A stretch of DNA of 64,000 nt, from contig JARWMV010000019.1 of the NCBI GenBank assembly GCA_030998015.1, positions 62,001 to 126,000 of the forward strand, written 5' to 3'. Source of the DNA: Ceratorhiza oryzae-sativae (Eukaryota; Basidiomycota; Agaricomycetes; Cantharellales; Ceratobasidiaceae). Positions 30,890 through 43,455 of the stretch are shown here, piece after piece. The notes under the pieces are model-generated. The model worked only from the letters and a program-made list of their open reading frames with translations. It did not search any database and was not told the DNA's origin. The position numbers and the translations under genes were made by a program. How positions within the stretch are numbered: the first letter of the stretch is position 1; the number at the start of each line of letters is the position of its first letter.

Positions 30890-32249
30890 TTCTTGGTTAC
30901 ATTGAGTGAAACCAGTACATGCTGGACTAGGACAGGGAATTTGCATTCTTGGACCTGGACTGCACAACCAAAGCTGTCAGTAAATCTGTTGCATACATCC
31001 AGGCACACCAGCCAGCTTCTTGCTTCCACAGTGTTCAGCTCATAGAGGAGTCCCCCAGTTGCCTGTCTTGCAACCAAAATGAAGTTGACAAGACTAGGAT
31101 TTCTGTTGAGCAGCTCTGGTTCTATTATTCTCTTGGCTGCTTTCTGTGCCTGTTGAAGTAAGTCCTGTTCAGTGACATTTTGCAACCCTCTCTGCCCCAT
31201 CACTACTTCCAGGTCAATCATCAACTGCCTCTCTCTTGCTCCTCCCCTTGTCGCAGTCTCTCCACCCCTTCCAGGATCTGTTTCTCCAAGAGAGAATTCC
31301 CAGGTGCTGCCCCATCAGGTGGTGGCCATACTCCTCCCCTAGCCACAGCTGCCACATACAACCCTCCTCCACCCCTGGCCTCCTGCCCCCCCACAGGCTC
31401 ATGTCCCCAACCAAGCTCCCCTACCAGCTGTACTCCCCAGACTGCTGGCATGGCTGGCATGGCTGGGTTAGTGTTCGTCACCGCAGGTATCATTGGGTTC
31501 TTTGCTCGCGCATACGATCCCTCCTCCCGCAGCTCCGTCCATTTGCCCCTCTCCCCCTCAAGCCTCGCTAGAGTCGCTTTCATTCCGTCAAGTACGCTGT
31601 CCAAAGAGGCCCTTTCGAGCTCCTGCTGTCTTTTTTCCTCCACGAATCGCCCCCTTTCTCCAGCCAACTGTTGTTTCTCCTGAGTCAGACTGTCCTCCGT
31701 CGCGCTCACAATCTCCTCCCTCTCCTCCAGCTTCCTCTTCTCCTCCGCTAACTCCTCCAACACCTCCTTCTTCGCCGTCTCTCTTGCTGCATTCCTAACG
31801 CTCGTATATCTGTGGAAGGTCGCGTCAGCAGTAGCCTCCGAGACAATTTTTCCCAGCGCGTCTTTCAACAGAGTGCCCACCGCGACCGGTACCTCCCAGA
31901 CTTCGTCAAAATCTGGGTCTCCAGTAGTCTCTTTTCCCGTGAAGTTGAGGAGTATCTCTATCAGTGTCTCGAACGCAGGGTGGGTGTCGCCCTGGATCAA
32001 TCCACGACTCGAAAGCTCCTTGATCGCGACCGTGGTCGACATGGCCCGTCGCACCGGCACAGTGGATGGCTCTGCGGGCACTACTGGGGCAGTCAACAAA
32101 TTCGGAGCTGGGAGTACAACTGGAGAAGGAGGGGCAGAGATCGCAGAAAGACTCGCAGCGCGGTTTCCCGCTGGGATGTTCGATCGTTTGGTCGACGTGG
32201 CGCCGGCTGTCGACGGTTTCGGTATTGTAGTTCTGGTTCTGTTAGACAT
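30890..32249 (-). pseudogene. LINE1 ORF1, N-terminal part (coiled coil), one frameshift
   Basis: The ATG at 32249-32247 opens a 342-codon frame down to 31221: a Ser/Pro/Ala-rich N-terminus, then a long Glu/Lys/Arg coiled coil (about residues 160-250, with LEELAEEKRKLEEREEI), then Gly/Pro-rich sequence. One frameshift near 31226 leads to LMIDLEVVMGQRGLQ, which runs left to the gypsy junction with LNVTK and continues at 21048. ORF1 of fungal LINEs is a gag-like RNA-binding protein. CpG is frequent from 32249 to about 31475 and almost absent further left. Confidence 0.7.
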
Positions 32250-33319
32250 TTCTACAAGTTCTAGTAATTAAGCTAGATAGCAGAGAGTGTAAAAAAGTGC
32301 TGGAAAACCAACAAGACGGCCCAGGTTTCGGCAGAGTCTAGGGTGTGGCTGTGCTTGGTGGTGGTTGTCCACAAGCTCTTTTCCTCGATTCTGTTTCATT
32401 GCTACAGTATATACCGTTCTAATCATGCTGCACTATGAGCGAACACCTGGTATATGAGTAAAATTATCCCTACCATACCCGCGCATATCCACATAACGAC
32501 CAGAAAACGGACTAGCACAGTCCTGAATAGCGTAGTAATTGATCTTATTTTCCATGTGATGAAACACTCGCGCGAATCTGCGAAATGCACGCATATAATC
32601 GTGCATATGCTCAGACTAGAGTCATAATTTGTTGATATTTTCCCGAGCATGCTGACCCATCCGCCAAGATCATCGTTTGAAGAACCGCCCCAAAAATGTT
32701 TGTCTATATCGCGAAATTCGATTAGACCCGCTTCGATTGCCACTCATCGGTCACTGAAATGTGTTGATCTAGCCGCCAAGTGCCACATCTCCACAACGTT
32801 CTACACGACACGTGACGTCAGTCAGGTGAGGAATCACTTCTTCCCTGCAACCACGATCTCACCGTTGAAAAGGCCATCGACGGCCCACATCCCCGTGTCA
32901 CGCCTGGCACATCGATCTAGCCTTCAAACCCGTTGTGAACACGCAGGATATGCCGGCCACCTCGCTAGAGCTACATCCGTGTTTTTCGCGTTTCGCTCTA
33001 GATGCCCCGAGGTTTACAACGGTACGTCGTATTCATTTTTAGGATTGTTTACAGATGCTAATTAACAACGGATTTCACCGACCCCGTTCAAATCAAGAAG
33101 CCCTCTCTCGTCGTGAGATTTTGTTGGCGTCAGCGTAATGTCGTTGGCTTTCATTGACTGCGCGGCGTCGTGCTTGCGATCGTCGGGGACTTGGCGCGGA
33201 GGGTGCACAGGGAACAGTCACAAAAAACCTTTGATTCAGGTGAGTGACGTCACTCAGTTTAAATTGGTTGGACACTGACCACGACCTACGTGTAAAAGCA
33301 GTGGTAGCGGTACTCCGAT
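32250..33319. other. LINE1 5' flank and host intergenic DNA
   Basis: CpG-normal sequence without a gene I can support. The 5' end of LINE1 must lie near 32250-32400, but I could not place it. Confidence 0.4.
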
Positions 33320-33506
33320 TTGACAACCCCGCTTCAACCTACATCCAAACATTGTCGTGAGTCAATAACCGCTCTCTTAGTCTTGTTCTCAGCTAACATT
33401 CACACTCATTTGCATCTCGTAGATGCCGACTGCAACGAACTACCCCTTGACTTTCCCGACCGACTCTCCGTTCACTCCAAACGAGACCCCAACCCCTCGA
33501 ACGACA

Positions 33507-34021
33507 TGCCAATTACCCCCGGCAGTGATGTCGTGATCATGGATGCGCCACCCCTCGCAGACAACCTGTCCAGTCCCTCGAGCGAGGTACCCCCGCTCGT
33601 GAGCGACTTGCCGAGCTTGTCTAGCGTCTCAAGTATTCGTCACATCCTCGTCGACATTCCGTGCCCGGCGTGCCAAACCATGCTTACTGCTCCGACGTCC
33701 CGCGGGCATTTACCCGGCGAGTGTGGCGGGTGGCTTCGGTGGGCCGACTTTCATAACGCTATCAATCGCGAATCAATCACTACGGGTGCCAACTCAATTA
33801 CTTTCGAGCGGCTGGGATGGATAGTGAAGGTGTTTGCGACTACCATCCCCGATATCGCTATTCGGCTTGACCGCTTGCAGGACGCTCAGAACACTCGTAC
33901 ACACGTGAGAAGGTGGTACGCACTTGAGGACACTATGATGGGGGCGACCGAGCACACAAATGCCCGGATCCATTCAGTAGCTGACGACGTCGCCGCTCTC
34001 CACATCCGCGACCAGATTTGA
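33507..34021 (+). CDS. Hypothetical protein, about 171 aa
   Basis: From ATG 33507 (MPITPGSDVV) to TGA at 34019-34021. An upstream in-frame extension to 33320 exists but is low complexity and crosses a possible 5' intron (GTGAGT near 33358 to TCGTAG near 33422). The product has a Ser/Pro-rich start, a CPAC motif, GHLPGECGGWLRWADFHNAI and a helical C-terminus with VKVFATTIPDIAIRLDRLQD. I recognise no domain. CpG and codon use look host-like. Confidence 0.45.
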
Positions 34022-34364
34022 TTGGTAAGCGTTTCTTCGCGGCTGTTATTTCGTCGCTAACCACTTGTAGCTTGTTTAGATATTTCCTTACGATATGACT
34101 CAAACTCGCTTTCATTCTTACATCACGACTTTCTCCAGACAACCCCCCAGCGATTTTTTCCCTTATGTTAGCCTGGAGCATCGCGCGCACCCTGGCAATG
34201 CGATTTTAGACTTGATATTTCGGCTTTTTCGTGCTTGTAATTTAAAGATGATATGCGCGAATATACACTTTTCATGTGCCGCGATAATACTCGGTATTTT
34301 TAAAACACTCGAATCGCGCTATATACGTGGATCGCGATTTTTAGGACTGAAATGTGAAAATTCC
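34022..34364. other. Intergenic, no gene seen
   Basis: Spacer between two small hypothetical genes; no supported feature. Confidence 0.4.
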
Positions 34365-34909
34365 CTATAGAATGGGCCCACAGAGCCGTCGACTGCGAGG
34401 CGGGGGGGACGAGTCGCGTTGAGGCATGGTGTTTGCACGGCGAGCTCTGGGTCCGCTGTCCATCTCTGCAAACGGGTTGAACTCTGGGAGGATGGTGATA
34501 TGGCGCCGAGGCTCGGGCGACGGGTCACGGAGCTCGACGGTGTTTCCAGACGTGCGAATCGACATGCTGCTCCAGTTCATTCAGGTTGGGTCGGGGCAGC
34601 ACTCAGAGCTGCTCTTAAGCTGGAGCGCTGTGCATTGCCGCCGCCGCCCTGCCGGTCCGGGTCTGAGCGCTCCGGCCATGTCGTCGTCCATTCGGGGCGC
34701 AACTGCCGCACATCGGAACAAGCCCGCCAGGCACAGCTGATCCTCCCAGCGCTTAAGAGCAGCCAAACACATACATACCAGCCACCTGGTTTGCCACACA
34801 TGTCGCTCGCCTCGGCTGGGGCCGCATCCACTTTCCAGGAGAGACGCAACTCCACCACGCGTGTTGCGTCAATCGCCTCGTGCCGCTTGAATTTCCCGTC
34901 ACGTGTCAT
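34365..34909 (-). CDS. Hypothetical protein, minus strand, structure uncertain
   Basis: Minus-strand coding signal in two frames. The first (34909 to about 34775) reads GKFKRHEAIDATRVVELRLS and KVDAAPAEASDMCGKPGGW. The second (to 34365) reads LKRWEDQLCLAGLFRCAAV, then after a TGA at 34583-34581 continues in the same frame with NTVELRDPSPEPRRHITILP. A short intron (GTATGT... near 34780) could explain the frame change; the TGA could be a real stop or a decayed CGA. No known domain. Confidence 0.35.
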
Positions 34910-34915
34910 AGGGCT

Positions 34916-35608
34916 GGACTTGGCTCAGGGCTGTGAAGCATATACATATGCCTGATCTGGAGAATGCTACTAGCGTTTTGTCAGATAAGTTCCCAACTAA
35001 CCTTTTATGCATCCCCCAGCAATCCTCGCCAGGAGAGACTACCGTGTATCAATTATCTCAAACTACATCACTAGACTCATCGCGAAAACATTTCTAACTC
35101 TAACAGCTCCTCAGAGCCCTGACCACTTCTGACACCATCATGGGTGCACATAGTGCGGAAGTGTGAACTCAGCAGCACTTTTGGACACGCGACTCCCGGC
35201 AGAGACGATGCCGGGAAAAGACATAGTTATTGCGAACGGGCCGATCTAGTTCTGTCGGACATGCAAATATGCTTGTGTGAGATTTCGGTTCGATATGTAC
35301 TTCCTTAGCCAATATGGATGAGCCGACCGTGCAGTGCCGGTCGCTTATATGTGTCGGCGCAATTTCCGCGTATGTTGTGCTCTCGTCCAATTCTACTCGC
35401 TTACCCGGTTTTCCGCTCAACCTGCAAAATATTGAAGAGCCTATTGAATCTAAATAACGTAAAAGTTCGAGTGGATGTCCGAGCGCGGGATAGTAGAGCG
35501 TGATGGCTGTGCTTGAGATGAGTCAGCACAGCAAAGCACGCAGCGCCTCGTTGCATTGAGCAGGACCACCACACCCTAACCACTTGCTATCGCACATTTG
35601 CTCTCAGT
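34916..35608. other. Intergenic, upstream of the NACHT-WD40 gene
   Basis: Nothing coding seen. It presumably holds the NACHT-WD40 promoter. Confidence 0.4.
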
Positions 35609-38600
35609 ATGACAACTCAGCATATCGACAAGCCTCCGGAGACCTTGAGGTATCGCATTCAAGGTATTCTCTGGTTCTTGCGTGTGCTTGTCACCCGGCT
35701 CATCCTCTTGACCAGAAATCAAGCTACAGCCAGCCGTTTCCAATTACGACATGAGTCTCAAGGTCCTGGCTGACGGTAATGAAATGTACCGCACGTCTAC
35801 TGTCAAAAAGGGAGATGTGCTACACTGGAACAACAATATACCCCATATGTGAGGCCGTGGTTCATGTCTCGTCTTAGCGCGCTAATGCTAGTATCCTATT
35901 CACAGCGATGTCCACCCTGATTCCCGAATCGAAATCCGCGCACACGAGCATCACTTTCTCGGCCGCAAACAGCGCGTCTGGGTTGTAGAGTATGGCGTTA
36001 TGGAACTCGATGAGTCTCTTACTATCGATCGGGGTAAGTTTCTCTTAGATCGCGCTGGTCGGTTGCGAGTAAACAGCGCCTTTGTAGATTGCAGCCAACC
36101 AGGTTTCTCTCTTAGCATCATCCACGCTGCCCCTCAATCTGTGAGCCGCTCATCTTTGGCAAAGAATGCATCTTGACTCACAGCTCGATCGCAGAACGAA
36201 GATCTCGCGGCAAGGGCGCTATCAAAAGCAGCAGCCATCAACCGACAGAAACGGCTTCTGGAGAAGCTCGGCCCGGCCAGGAATGTGATAAGAACCGTTC
36301 TCGAGTTTGGAGGTCCAGTATCTGAAGTAAGTCGACTCCGGAACCTGGAAGCCTGAACAAAGCGCTGAGCGTCACTTAGCTGGATCCTCGCGCCAAGGCT
36401 GTGTTTGCTATCTTTAATGCGGCTTGGGGGGTACGTGATCTGGTTTGCCAGCCGTTCCTATGAGATTGGGTTTGAAACGCATACATCGATTATAGAAACT
36501 GGAAGCACAAGAAAAGTGCGACGAAAGCGTAGAGACACTGGTCGACGAGCTGGCCGATATTCTCCCCTCCGCTGAGGCTGTAAAAAAAGCTGCAAGATTG
36601 CCCCAGCTCCGGCAAACCATAGAGGCCATATGGAAACTAATTGAAGAAGCTTCACTGTTCGCAATCGATTATAAGTCCACCGGCGAAATCGGTAGGATAT
36701 TCTTGCCTCATTTCTCCGTTCTTACTGAGTATTTCGTCAATAGCTTCCACATGGAGAACGTTTACAGGCTCCAGCGCCCAGCAAAAGGTCAATGATATGT
36801 TGAGCAGGCTCCGGGATCTCAAGGCGACATTTGATCGGAGTGTGGGCATTCAAGCCCTCCAGATGTTGGACGAGAACGGTTAGTTCGACGTACAATTGCA
36901 TCGACTTCCGCGATGGTGACCATGATGGTGCAGCTCGAAAGATGCTCCTAGAAAAGCTAAGGCCGGTAGGCAAGGCACATTACGATCCAAGTCGTGCCTG
37001 CTGGCCTGGGACCCGCGCGGGGATAATCCAAGACCTCATCCGCTGGGCCGGACGCCCCTTCGACTCCAGTTTCTCCATAGGGGGGCAGCGATTTATGTGG
37101 GTGCACGGTCAGGCCGGCCTCGGTAAAAGCTCCATTGCGACATCTGTCTGCCGAATTCTAGACGACTCCAAAACTCTTTCGGCTAGTTTCTTCTGTAAAC
37201 GTGACGAACCAGAACGACGTGACCCACAGCGGATTCTCTCAACCGTTATATATATGCTGGCTATTAAACATCCCGAGTACGGAGTTGCTCTTCAGAGAGT
37301 GCTTGAAGAAGACCCGATACTATCAGACTCGCCAATGCAGATACAGTTTGAAAAATTGGTTCAAACGGTTCTTGGATCACCAGAACTCTCACAGGACAAA
37401 ATGCCGGAGACGGTTGTATTGGATGCACTTGACGAAAGCGGTCCTAGCGACGAGCGCCAGCAGCTTCTTGGATTTCTCTTGAGTCTGTCGAGAATGGTGC
37501 CATGGCTGAGGATCATCATCACCAGCCGTCCGGACTCCGATATCAAAGAATTCTTTGACCGTAGCGATCAACAATCGTTCGCCATTCGCGACGTATTTTC
37601 CCACGACGCGTCTGACGATATACGCGTGTATGTCAAGCATGTTCTTGATACATCCCCCAAAGCAAAACTACTGTCTGATCTTGCGGCGGAAAGGATCGTC
37701 GCGAAAGCCTCGGGGTTGTTCATTTGGGCCCGAACTGCGTGCGACCTTGTGTTATCCGATCATGACCCCCCCAAAGCCTTGGAGCTCGTTTTGGATAGCG
37801 CGGTGAGCAGTCAGTCGTCCCAAGCACTCGACAACCTGTACACTATGGCTGTCGAGGCCAGCAGAGACAGAAGACAGGACCCAAATCGGGCAACAGATGC
37901 TGTGCGAAAATGCTTGGGAGCAATTATCGTATGCTCTACTCGTACACCCTTGTCGATTTCAGAATTAAGCAAGCTATACGGGGGCCAAATGAGCGAGCAT
38001 TTCTTGCAATCGGTGGTTAGTAGCTTAGGCTCCGTACTGTATATCGACCATGGGTTAGGGGATGCTGTGCGTGTATATCACTCGCCTCTTCGCCGATTAC
38101 ATCCTCGATTCTAAGAGATCCAAGAAATACAGCGTGGACCTGAACGAGCAAAACGCACACTTCGCGACTCGCTGTTTATTCGTAATGAAGAGTGCGCTTA
38201 GGTTCAATATCTGTGGACTTGAAACCTCGAACAGGCGTAACAAGGAGATGGAGGATCTGAAGCAACGGGTAGATGAGAATATCCAACCTCACCTGAGATA
38301 CTATTGCACGTATTGGTCCAACCATCTGACCAAAGCTGGGGAGCAAGAGAGGCCAAATCTGCAGAAAGTGGCGAAAAGATTTCTGTCTGGGACAACTGTG
38401 CTGTATTGGATAGAGGTCCTAAGTCTTCTAATGCGACTTGACGTCGTATCGTCAAGCATACAAACCCTGCAGGCGTACTATAAGGTGCGTACACGTGCAT
38501 GGGTTCCACGAGACCCACAGAGAGGTGACACAATGGTAACAATGGGTTGCACCTGCAGGAACTAGATATGGAGATGAATGAGATCATGAACAATGTCGAT

Positions 38601-40133
38601 CGTTTTGTGAAAGCATTCTCCATTCCCATCAGACAGAGCACACCGCACTTGTACACATCAGCTTTGGCCTTTTTACCATCCGCCTCTATGCTTGGGATTG
38701 TCAAATCAATGAACTTTCCGAACACGATCCGGATTGCGCGTGGCACGAGGCAAAAATGGGCTCCATGGTCCCAGCTTATACCTCACGATGAGCTGGTTTT
38801 ATGTGTCGCATACTCGCCTGATGGTCGTCACATCGTCTCTGGCTCAAGAGACAAGACAGTGCGAGTGTGGGATGCGCATACAGGTGCTGCAGTTGGTCAA
38901 CCACTTGCTGGTCACTCAGACTCGGTCAGGTCTGTCGCATACTCGCCTGATGGTCGTCACATCGTCTCTGGCTCAAGAGACAACACAGTGCGAGTGTGGG
39001 ATGCGCATACAGGTGCTGCAGTTGGTCAACCACTTGCTGGTCACTCATCCTCGGTCCTTTCTGTCGCATACTCGCCTGATGGTCGTCACATCGTCTCTGG
39101 CTCATTTGACAACACAGTGCGAGTGTGGGATGCGCATACAGGTGCTGCAGTTGGTCAACCACTTGCTGGCCACGAAGACTCGGTCTGGTCTGTTGCATAC
39201 TCGCCTGATGGTCGTCACATCGTCTCTGGCTCATCTGACAAGACAGTGCGAGTGTGGGATGCGCATACAGGTGCTGCAGTTGGTCAACCACTTGCTGGTC
39301 ACTCAGACTGGGTCAACTCTGTCGCATACTCGCCTGATGGTCGTCACATCGTCTCTGGCTCAGACGACAACACAGTGCGAGTGTGGGATGCGCATACAGG
39401 TGCTGCAGTTGGTCAACCACTTGCTGGTCACTCAGACTGGGTCAGGTCTGTCGCATACTCGCCTGATGGTCGTCACATTGTCTCTGGCTCAGACGACAAC
39501 ACAGTGCGAGTGTGGGATGCGCATACAGGTGCTGCAGTTGGTCAACCACTTGCTGGTCACTCATCCTCGGTCCTTTCTGTCGCATACTCGCCTGATGGTC
39601 GTCACATCGTCTCTGGCTCATTTGGCAACACAGTGCGGGTGTGGGATGCGCATACAGGTGCTGCAGTTGGTCAACCACTTGCTGGTCACTCAGACTGGGT
39701 CAACTCTGTCGCATACTCGCCTGATGGTCGTCACATCGTCTCTGGCTCATTTGACAAGACACTGAGAATCTCAAGTGATCGCAGCTCTTCACTCAACCCT
39801 TCACTCGACCAGGATCTTCATCAGATCACGCGGGACTCACCGGATTGGTCAGAAGCCCTGTCTCTCGGTGTGGCACCCAATCCCATTCTTAATCCAAATG
39901 TTTCGCGTATGATGCAATTTTGCCAACCTGATGGATGGGTCTCTGTGTCACCTGATGAACTGCTCTTCTGGTTACCTCCCGAGTATCAACGGCCTGATCT
40001 CGATGACTCGCTGATCGTCATTTCTTCTGAAAACATTCCTCGGCCTGTGTGGCTTGATTTCTCACATTTCAGACATGGCACCGACTGGACCAGCGTGTAC
40101 ATAACCACGGAAGGAGCGAGTGGCGAACAGTAG
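35609..40133 (+). pseudogene. NACHT-WD40 (NLR-like) receptor gene, 10 exons, one frameshift
   Basis: The exon chain is 35609-35663, 35716-35848, 35906-36033, 36088-36140, 36195-36326, 36380-36430, 36496-36691, 36744-36878, 36934-38484 and 38559-40133; all introns have GT..AG ends and phases agree. Exons 2-4 encode a C2-like N-terminal domain (SLKVLADGNEMYRTSTVKKG). Exons 5-8 are helical. Exon 9 has the NACHT NTPase: Walker A GQAGLGKSSIA (about 37107), Walker B VVLDALDES (about 37413), then TSRPD. Exon 10 has eight WD40 units and a C-terminal extension. Such proteins act in fungal nonself recognition and cell death. One extra base near 38085-38092 shifts the frame (YHS into FADYIL) between NACHT and WD40, so as read the receptor would be truncated before its sensor. 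A sequencing error is possible. Confidence 0.8.
38806..39837 (+). repeat. Eight 129-bp WD40-coding tandem repeats
   Basis: Units start at 38806, 38935, 39064, 39193, 39322, 39451, 39580 and 39709, exactly 129 bp apart. They are nearly identical in DNA; the last decays at its end. Variation is concentrated at a few codons: after VSGS (RD, RD, FD, SD, DD, DD, FG, FD) and in the loop after AGH (SDSVR, SSSVL, EDSVW, SDWVN, SDWVR). The antisense strand also appears open only because of the repeat. Confidence 0.95.
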
Positions 40134-41528
40134 ATCGTTTATTTCTGAGATTGATTCCGCCTGTATCTACCTGTTGACTTGGCCTTGATGGTCTACTTGA
40201 AATTCACCGCGATCAAATTTATTTCAGATTTTTCATTCATGTAGACGTCGTCGAATTCCATTCTCCGCGAAGTGAGGCTTCGAGAAAATCCTCATTCGTT
40301 GCTGCCAAGGTCAGCCGTACGTATCCGGTGGCAAAAGCCACTGGACCTGCAAGCGTCGCACTAGTGCTGCCGAGCAGTGATTCAAGCGTCAGGGGAACGC
40401 GCGCCAGCTGTTACAACTTTACGAAAGGCAGTGTCCGTTTTTATAGCATAATACAGCGGTATTGAACCGAGCAAAGCACTTCTCAGTCTCCCAATCAATT
40501 ATTTACACATTTAAGCCCCGCCCGATTTCACGGTACGTGGCATATGCGCGTGAATTGGATGTGTCTGCATTTGCCGCGTTTGCTGAGTATCATTTCTTTT
40601 ATGCGCCTTAACGCCCGGGTTTGAAATGACAAACAAGGCGCTGGATGGACTAGTTGTACGTTCAGGCATGCTCTCGCAAAATTCGACCATAACTCCCAAA
40701 TAGCATCGCAGAGCGCCCGAACGGGGGAGGGAGATCTTGAGAGCTCACCGAGGGACGGAGCCACAGGTGGAAGACCGCACCCCAGGCGGCCCAGCTACTG
40801 CCCCACCAGCGACACCCGACCATGGCCACGATCGCCCAACTGCGCCATATCCAGCAGCTTTCGGGAGCGCCTTGGCATCGCCTCTTGGAGTTACAAGTTG
40901 GCATGATTACGTTTGCATCACAATGGTTCGCCCGATACGGCTCTTGACTGGTGGATTGGATGCAAACCTGTTGCCATGCGTGGCACCAGTTCACGGCTCG
41001 CGATGGTGCCTTGTTTGCCCGGCACTGCCACTCGCATAGCCACCACCGCAGCCTTGGAGCGCACTTTCCACACGCAGTCGAGGCGGGGAGGTGCACCTCT
41101 TACGTCGTACCCACTCAGCCATGGATGCTCGTTTCCCTCCACCGCGCCTAGCCTTCCATCTGCCAGGTTGGAGATTCAATCGGGCTTCGGATTGACGTCC
41201 GGCTGTTTCATAACGGGGATGGCACACCGGTGCCCACCATGTGCGTCACAGGGGCAAAGTGAACATCCTCGTGTTGGCCACCTCTGTGCCCAGACAATCC
41301 TAACAAAAGGTCTGCCAGTTTGCCCTCCCCTTTACCGGCCCATTACTTCCCGGTTCAGACCTTTATTCGCCTCCATCTTTTATTCTCTATCGGATTGAAT
41401 CAATTCTTATGCTGAATTGTGTCACTTATTTTCTAGCAATATTCTCGGAAAACAAAAACTGATGGGATATACTCGAACTTGGATTCGGCAAGAAAGTTCG
41501 AGCCCGAAGCACACACGCCATTAATTTT
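40134..41528. other. 3' flank of the NACHT-WD40 gene, no supported gene
   Basis: CpG-rich sequence with several overlapping open frames of 60-160 codons on both strands, none with a domain, consistent introns or coding bias that I can support. Confidence 0.35.
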
Positions 41529-41543
41529 GTGAAGAACTGGGCG

Positions 41544-42433
41544 ATGCCAAAGGTACTGCTTCTTGCTGGTATATTGCTGGCCAGCAACATCTGCCTGCGC
41601 AGGCTCTACAGTTGTATTTTCCCTTCTGGTCGGCCCATTCGACGCTTGCTTGGTGTTCTAGCGATCATACGCTCTCCGCGCTCCTCCCTTGCCTGCCTTC
41701 TTCTTCACTCCATTCCTACCTCAACCCTCATACTCGCCTATCTAGCGTCCAAAACGAGCCTTCCTCTCGCCCAACTGACCTTTTGTCATCGAACCGCTTT
41801 GCACCTGACCTCGATGTGATCTACGAACCCGCCATCCCGTGGTCTCGATTATGCGATTCGACACGACACCCACAGTTATGTACCCGGGTTTTACACAAGA
41901 ATCATGGGATTTCGAAAATTTCACGGATGCTTTTATTGCATACAGCCGCCACGTCGACGCGTATCGCGTCGTACAGTGTAGGACAAACAAGGTGCCCGTT
42001 CCAGCGCGTCATCAACTGTCGTTCTAGCGGGTCGTCTCGCCTAACGCCAAAGTCCACCAGCACTGCTCTATCTTCTCGCCAGCTCCCTCGGTATCCAGCA
42101 CACAAGTCATATTGGCCGACTACTGAGCACCCAACGAATCCAATTGAGCTGGCTCGTACCACTCACGCAGCTACAATTCATAACGGACCCCACTATCGAA
42201 CCTCCAATGCCTGGGGAGTGTTGGCTTATTATTCTAGTGATTTCGCTGCATTAACGGCTATCCTACATCGCTGGACTCGCTTCACGGGCCCCAAACTCGG
42301 TCGAGCTCGTCCCATTCGAGCTGGTTCGCATGCGCTACAGTTCCCGTCACACCAACAACATCTGTGCGAGACGCCGAGTCATCCAATCCTTGCGCCACTC
42401 ACGTGTTCCAACACATACTTCGTCAACGCGTGA
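41544..42433 (+). other. Possible short host ORFs, unsupported
   Basis: One frame from ATG 41544 starts MPKVLLLAGILLASNI, which looks like a signal peptide, and runs to 41819. An overlapping frame (41612-42433, 273 codons) is Ser/His/Thr-rich and may be chance. I recognise neither. Confidence 0.2.
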
Positions 42434-43455
42434 GATCGCAATAGTCACCCAGCCTAGGTTGGACTGGTTATCAAAGCTGTTCGATCGAGCCGATATTCGA
42501 TCGAAGAACATTGCGGTTCGATCGAGACAGCCGAGACGTCGGCTGGCGAGAGCGGCGGAGCGGCGAGTAGAAGAATATCGCCCTTATGTTCCACATAAGT
42601 CAAGCGTGGTACACGATTGGGCTCACTTGAGCGGACATGACCAATACCACCCCTCCACCGTGGTGGTCTGAGCACGATTCGAGGACACACAAATGCGTGC
42701 GCTTAGTCAACGGTTTCGCGATCATGTCCCAGCACGTCTGAATCTGGGTCGGGTGGCAGAAGCTCATGAAACGAAATTTCGAGACTCCTTTGTTGAAACC
42801 GAGGATTACTCACGTCGGGTTCCTCCCATATGAAATGCTTCATTCCTCCGCTGCCGAAGCCCCGTGTGTCCATATGTGAGTTTGTCCGACTGTACCTGTG
42901 AACTTTTTATGCAAACATTCAACAGCCTCGCATCTCGAACACAATTTTCGAAAAGTCGCGTCGTTCCTGAGTGCCTTCTATTGAATAGGATATGATAACG
43001 TTTGACAATGCCCTGATTTACTACGCTGGAATCCCTTGGCAGGTCCTCTTAAAAGAGCGGCCTCTCGGTCTGTGCCTTGCGTTCTTGCATGGAATGGCGG
43101 CCAAGGAACGGCTTTGAGCAGTGGTGACATATCCATCATCAGACATTCCAACGGGCGTGGCCATACGTTCTCATGTCCCAGGCGATCCTTCATGGCTGTT
43201 GAACCGAGCTCTCTCACTATGGCTCCTAGGTAAGCTTCATTCCTACTTCTGTCATCGCAACGAAGGCTTCAACACGAATAAAACACCGATTGGAGGAATG
43301 ATCGATACTAGGCCTGTCAATTGGGGCGCCTGGCATGTTTCAACCAGCGTCTGCCGCACGTCGCTACATAGCACATGCTTCGCCTATTCGGCTTGAAAGC
43401 AGCCCAGTCTTAGCTTCAAACCGTGGGCCGCCGCGAGGCGCGTCTCCCGGTACAT
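42434..43455. other. Intergenic or unrecognised
   Basis: Short open frames only, e.g. 43036-43233 ending just before a GTAAGC donor-like site. TTCGATCGA-like motifs repeat near 42480-42525. No gene supported. Confidence 0.3.

Noticed and set aside
31236..32271. Plus-strand open frames opposite LINE1 ORF1
   Set aside because: They mirror the coiled-coil frame on the minus strand, which has the coding composition and links to the zinc-knuckle part.
38926..39678. Antisense open frames across the WD40 repeats
   Set aside because: They are shadows of the near-identical repeats and have no start context or homology.
38806..39837. CRISPR-like or satellite array
   Set aside because: The 129-bp period encodes a 43-residue WD40 unit in frame; there are no short repeats with unique spacers.
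40662..41398. Open frames between the NACHT-WD40 gene and 41.4 kb as genes
   Set aside because: Overlapping frames on both strands with no domain, no consistent introns and no homology I recognise; probably chance in CpG-rich DNA.
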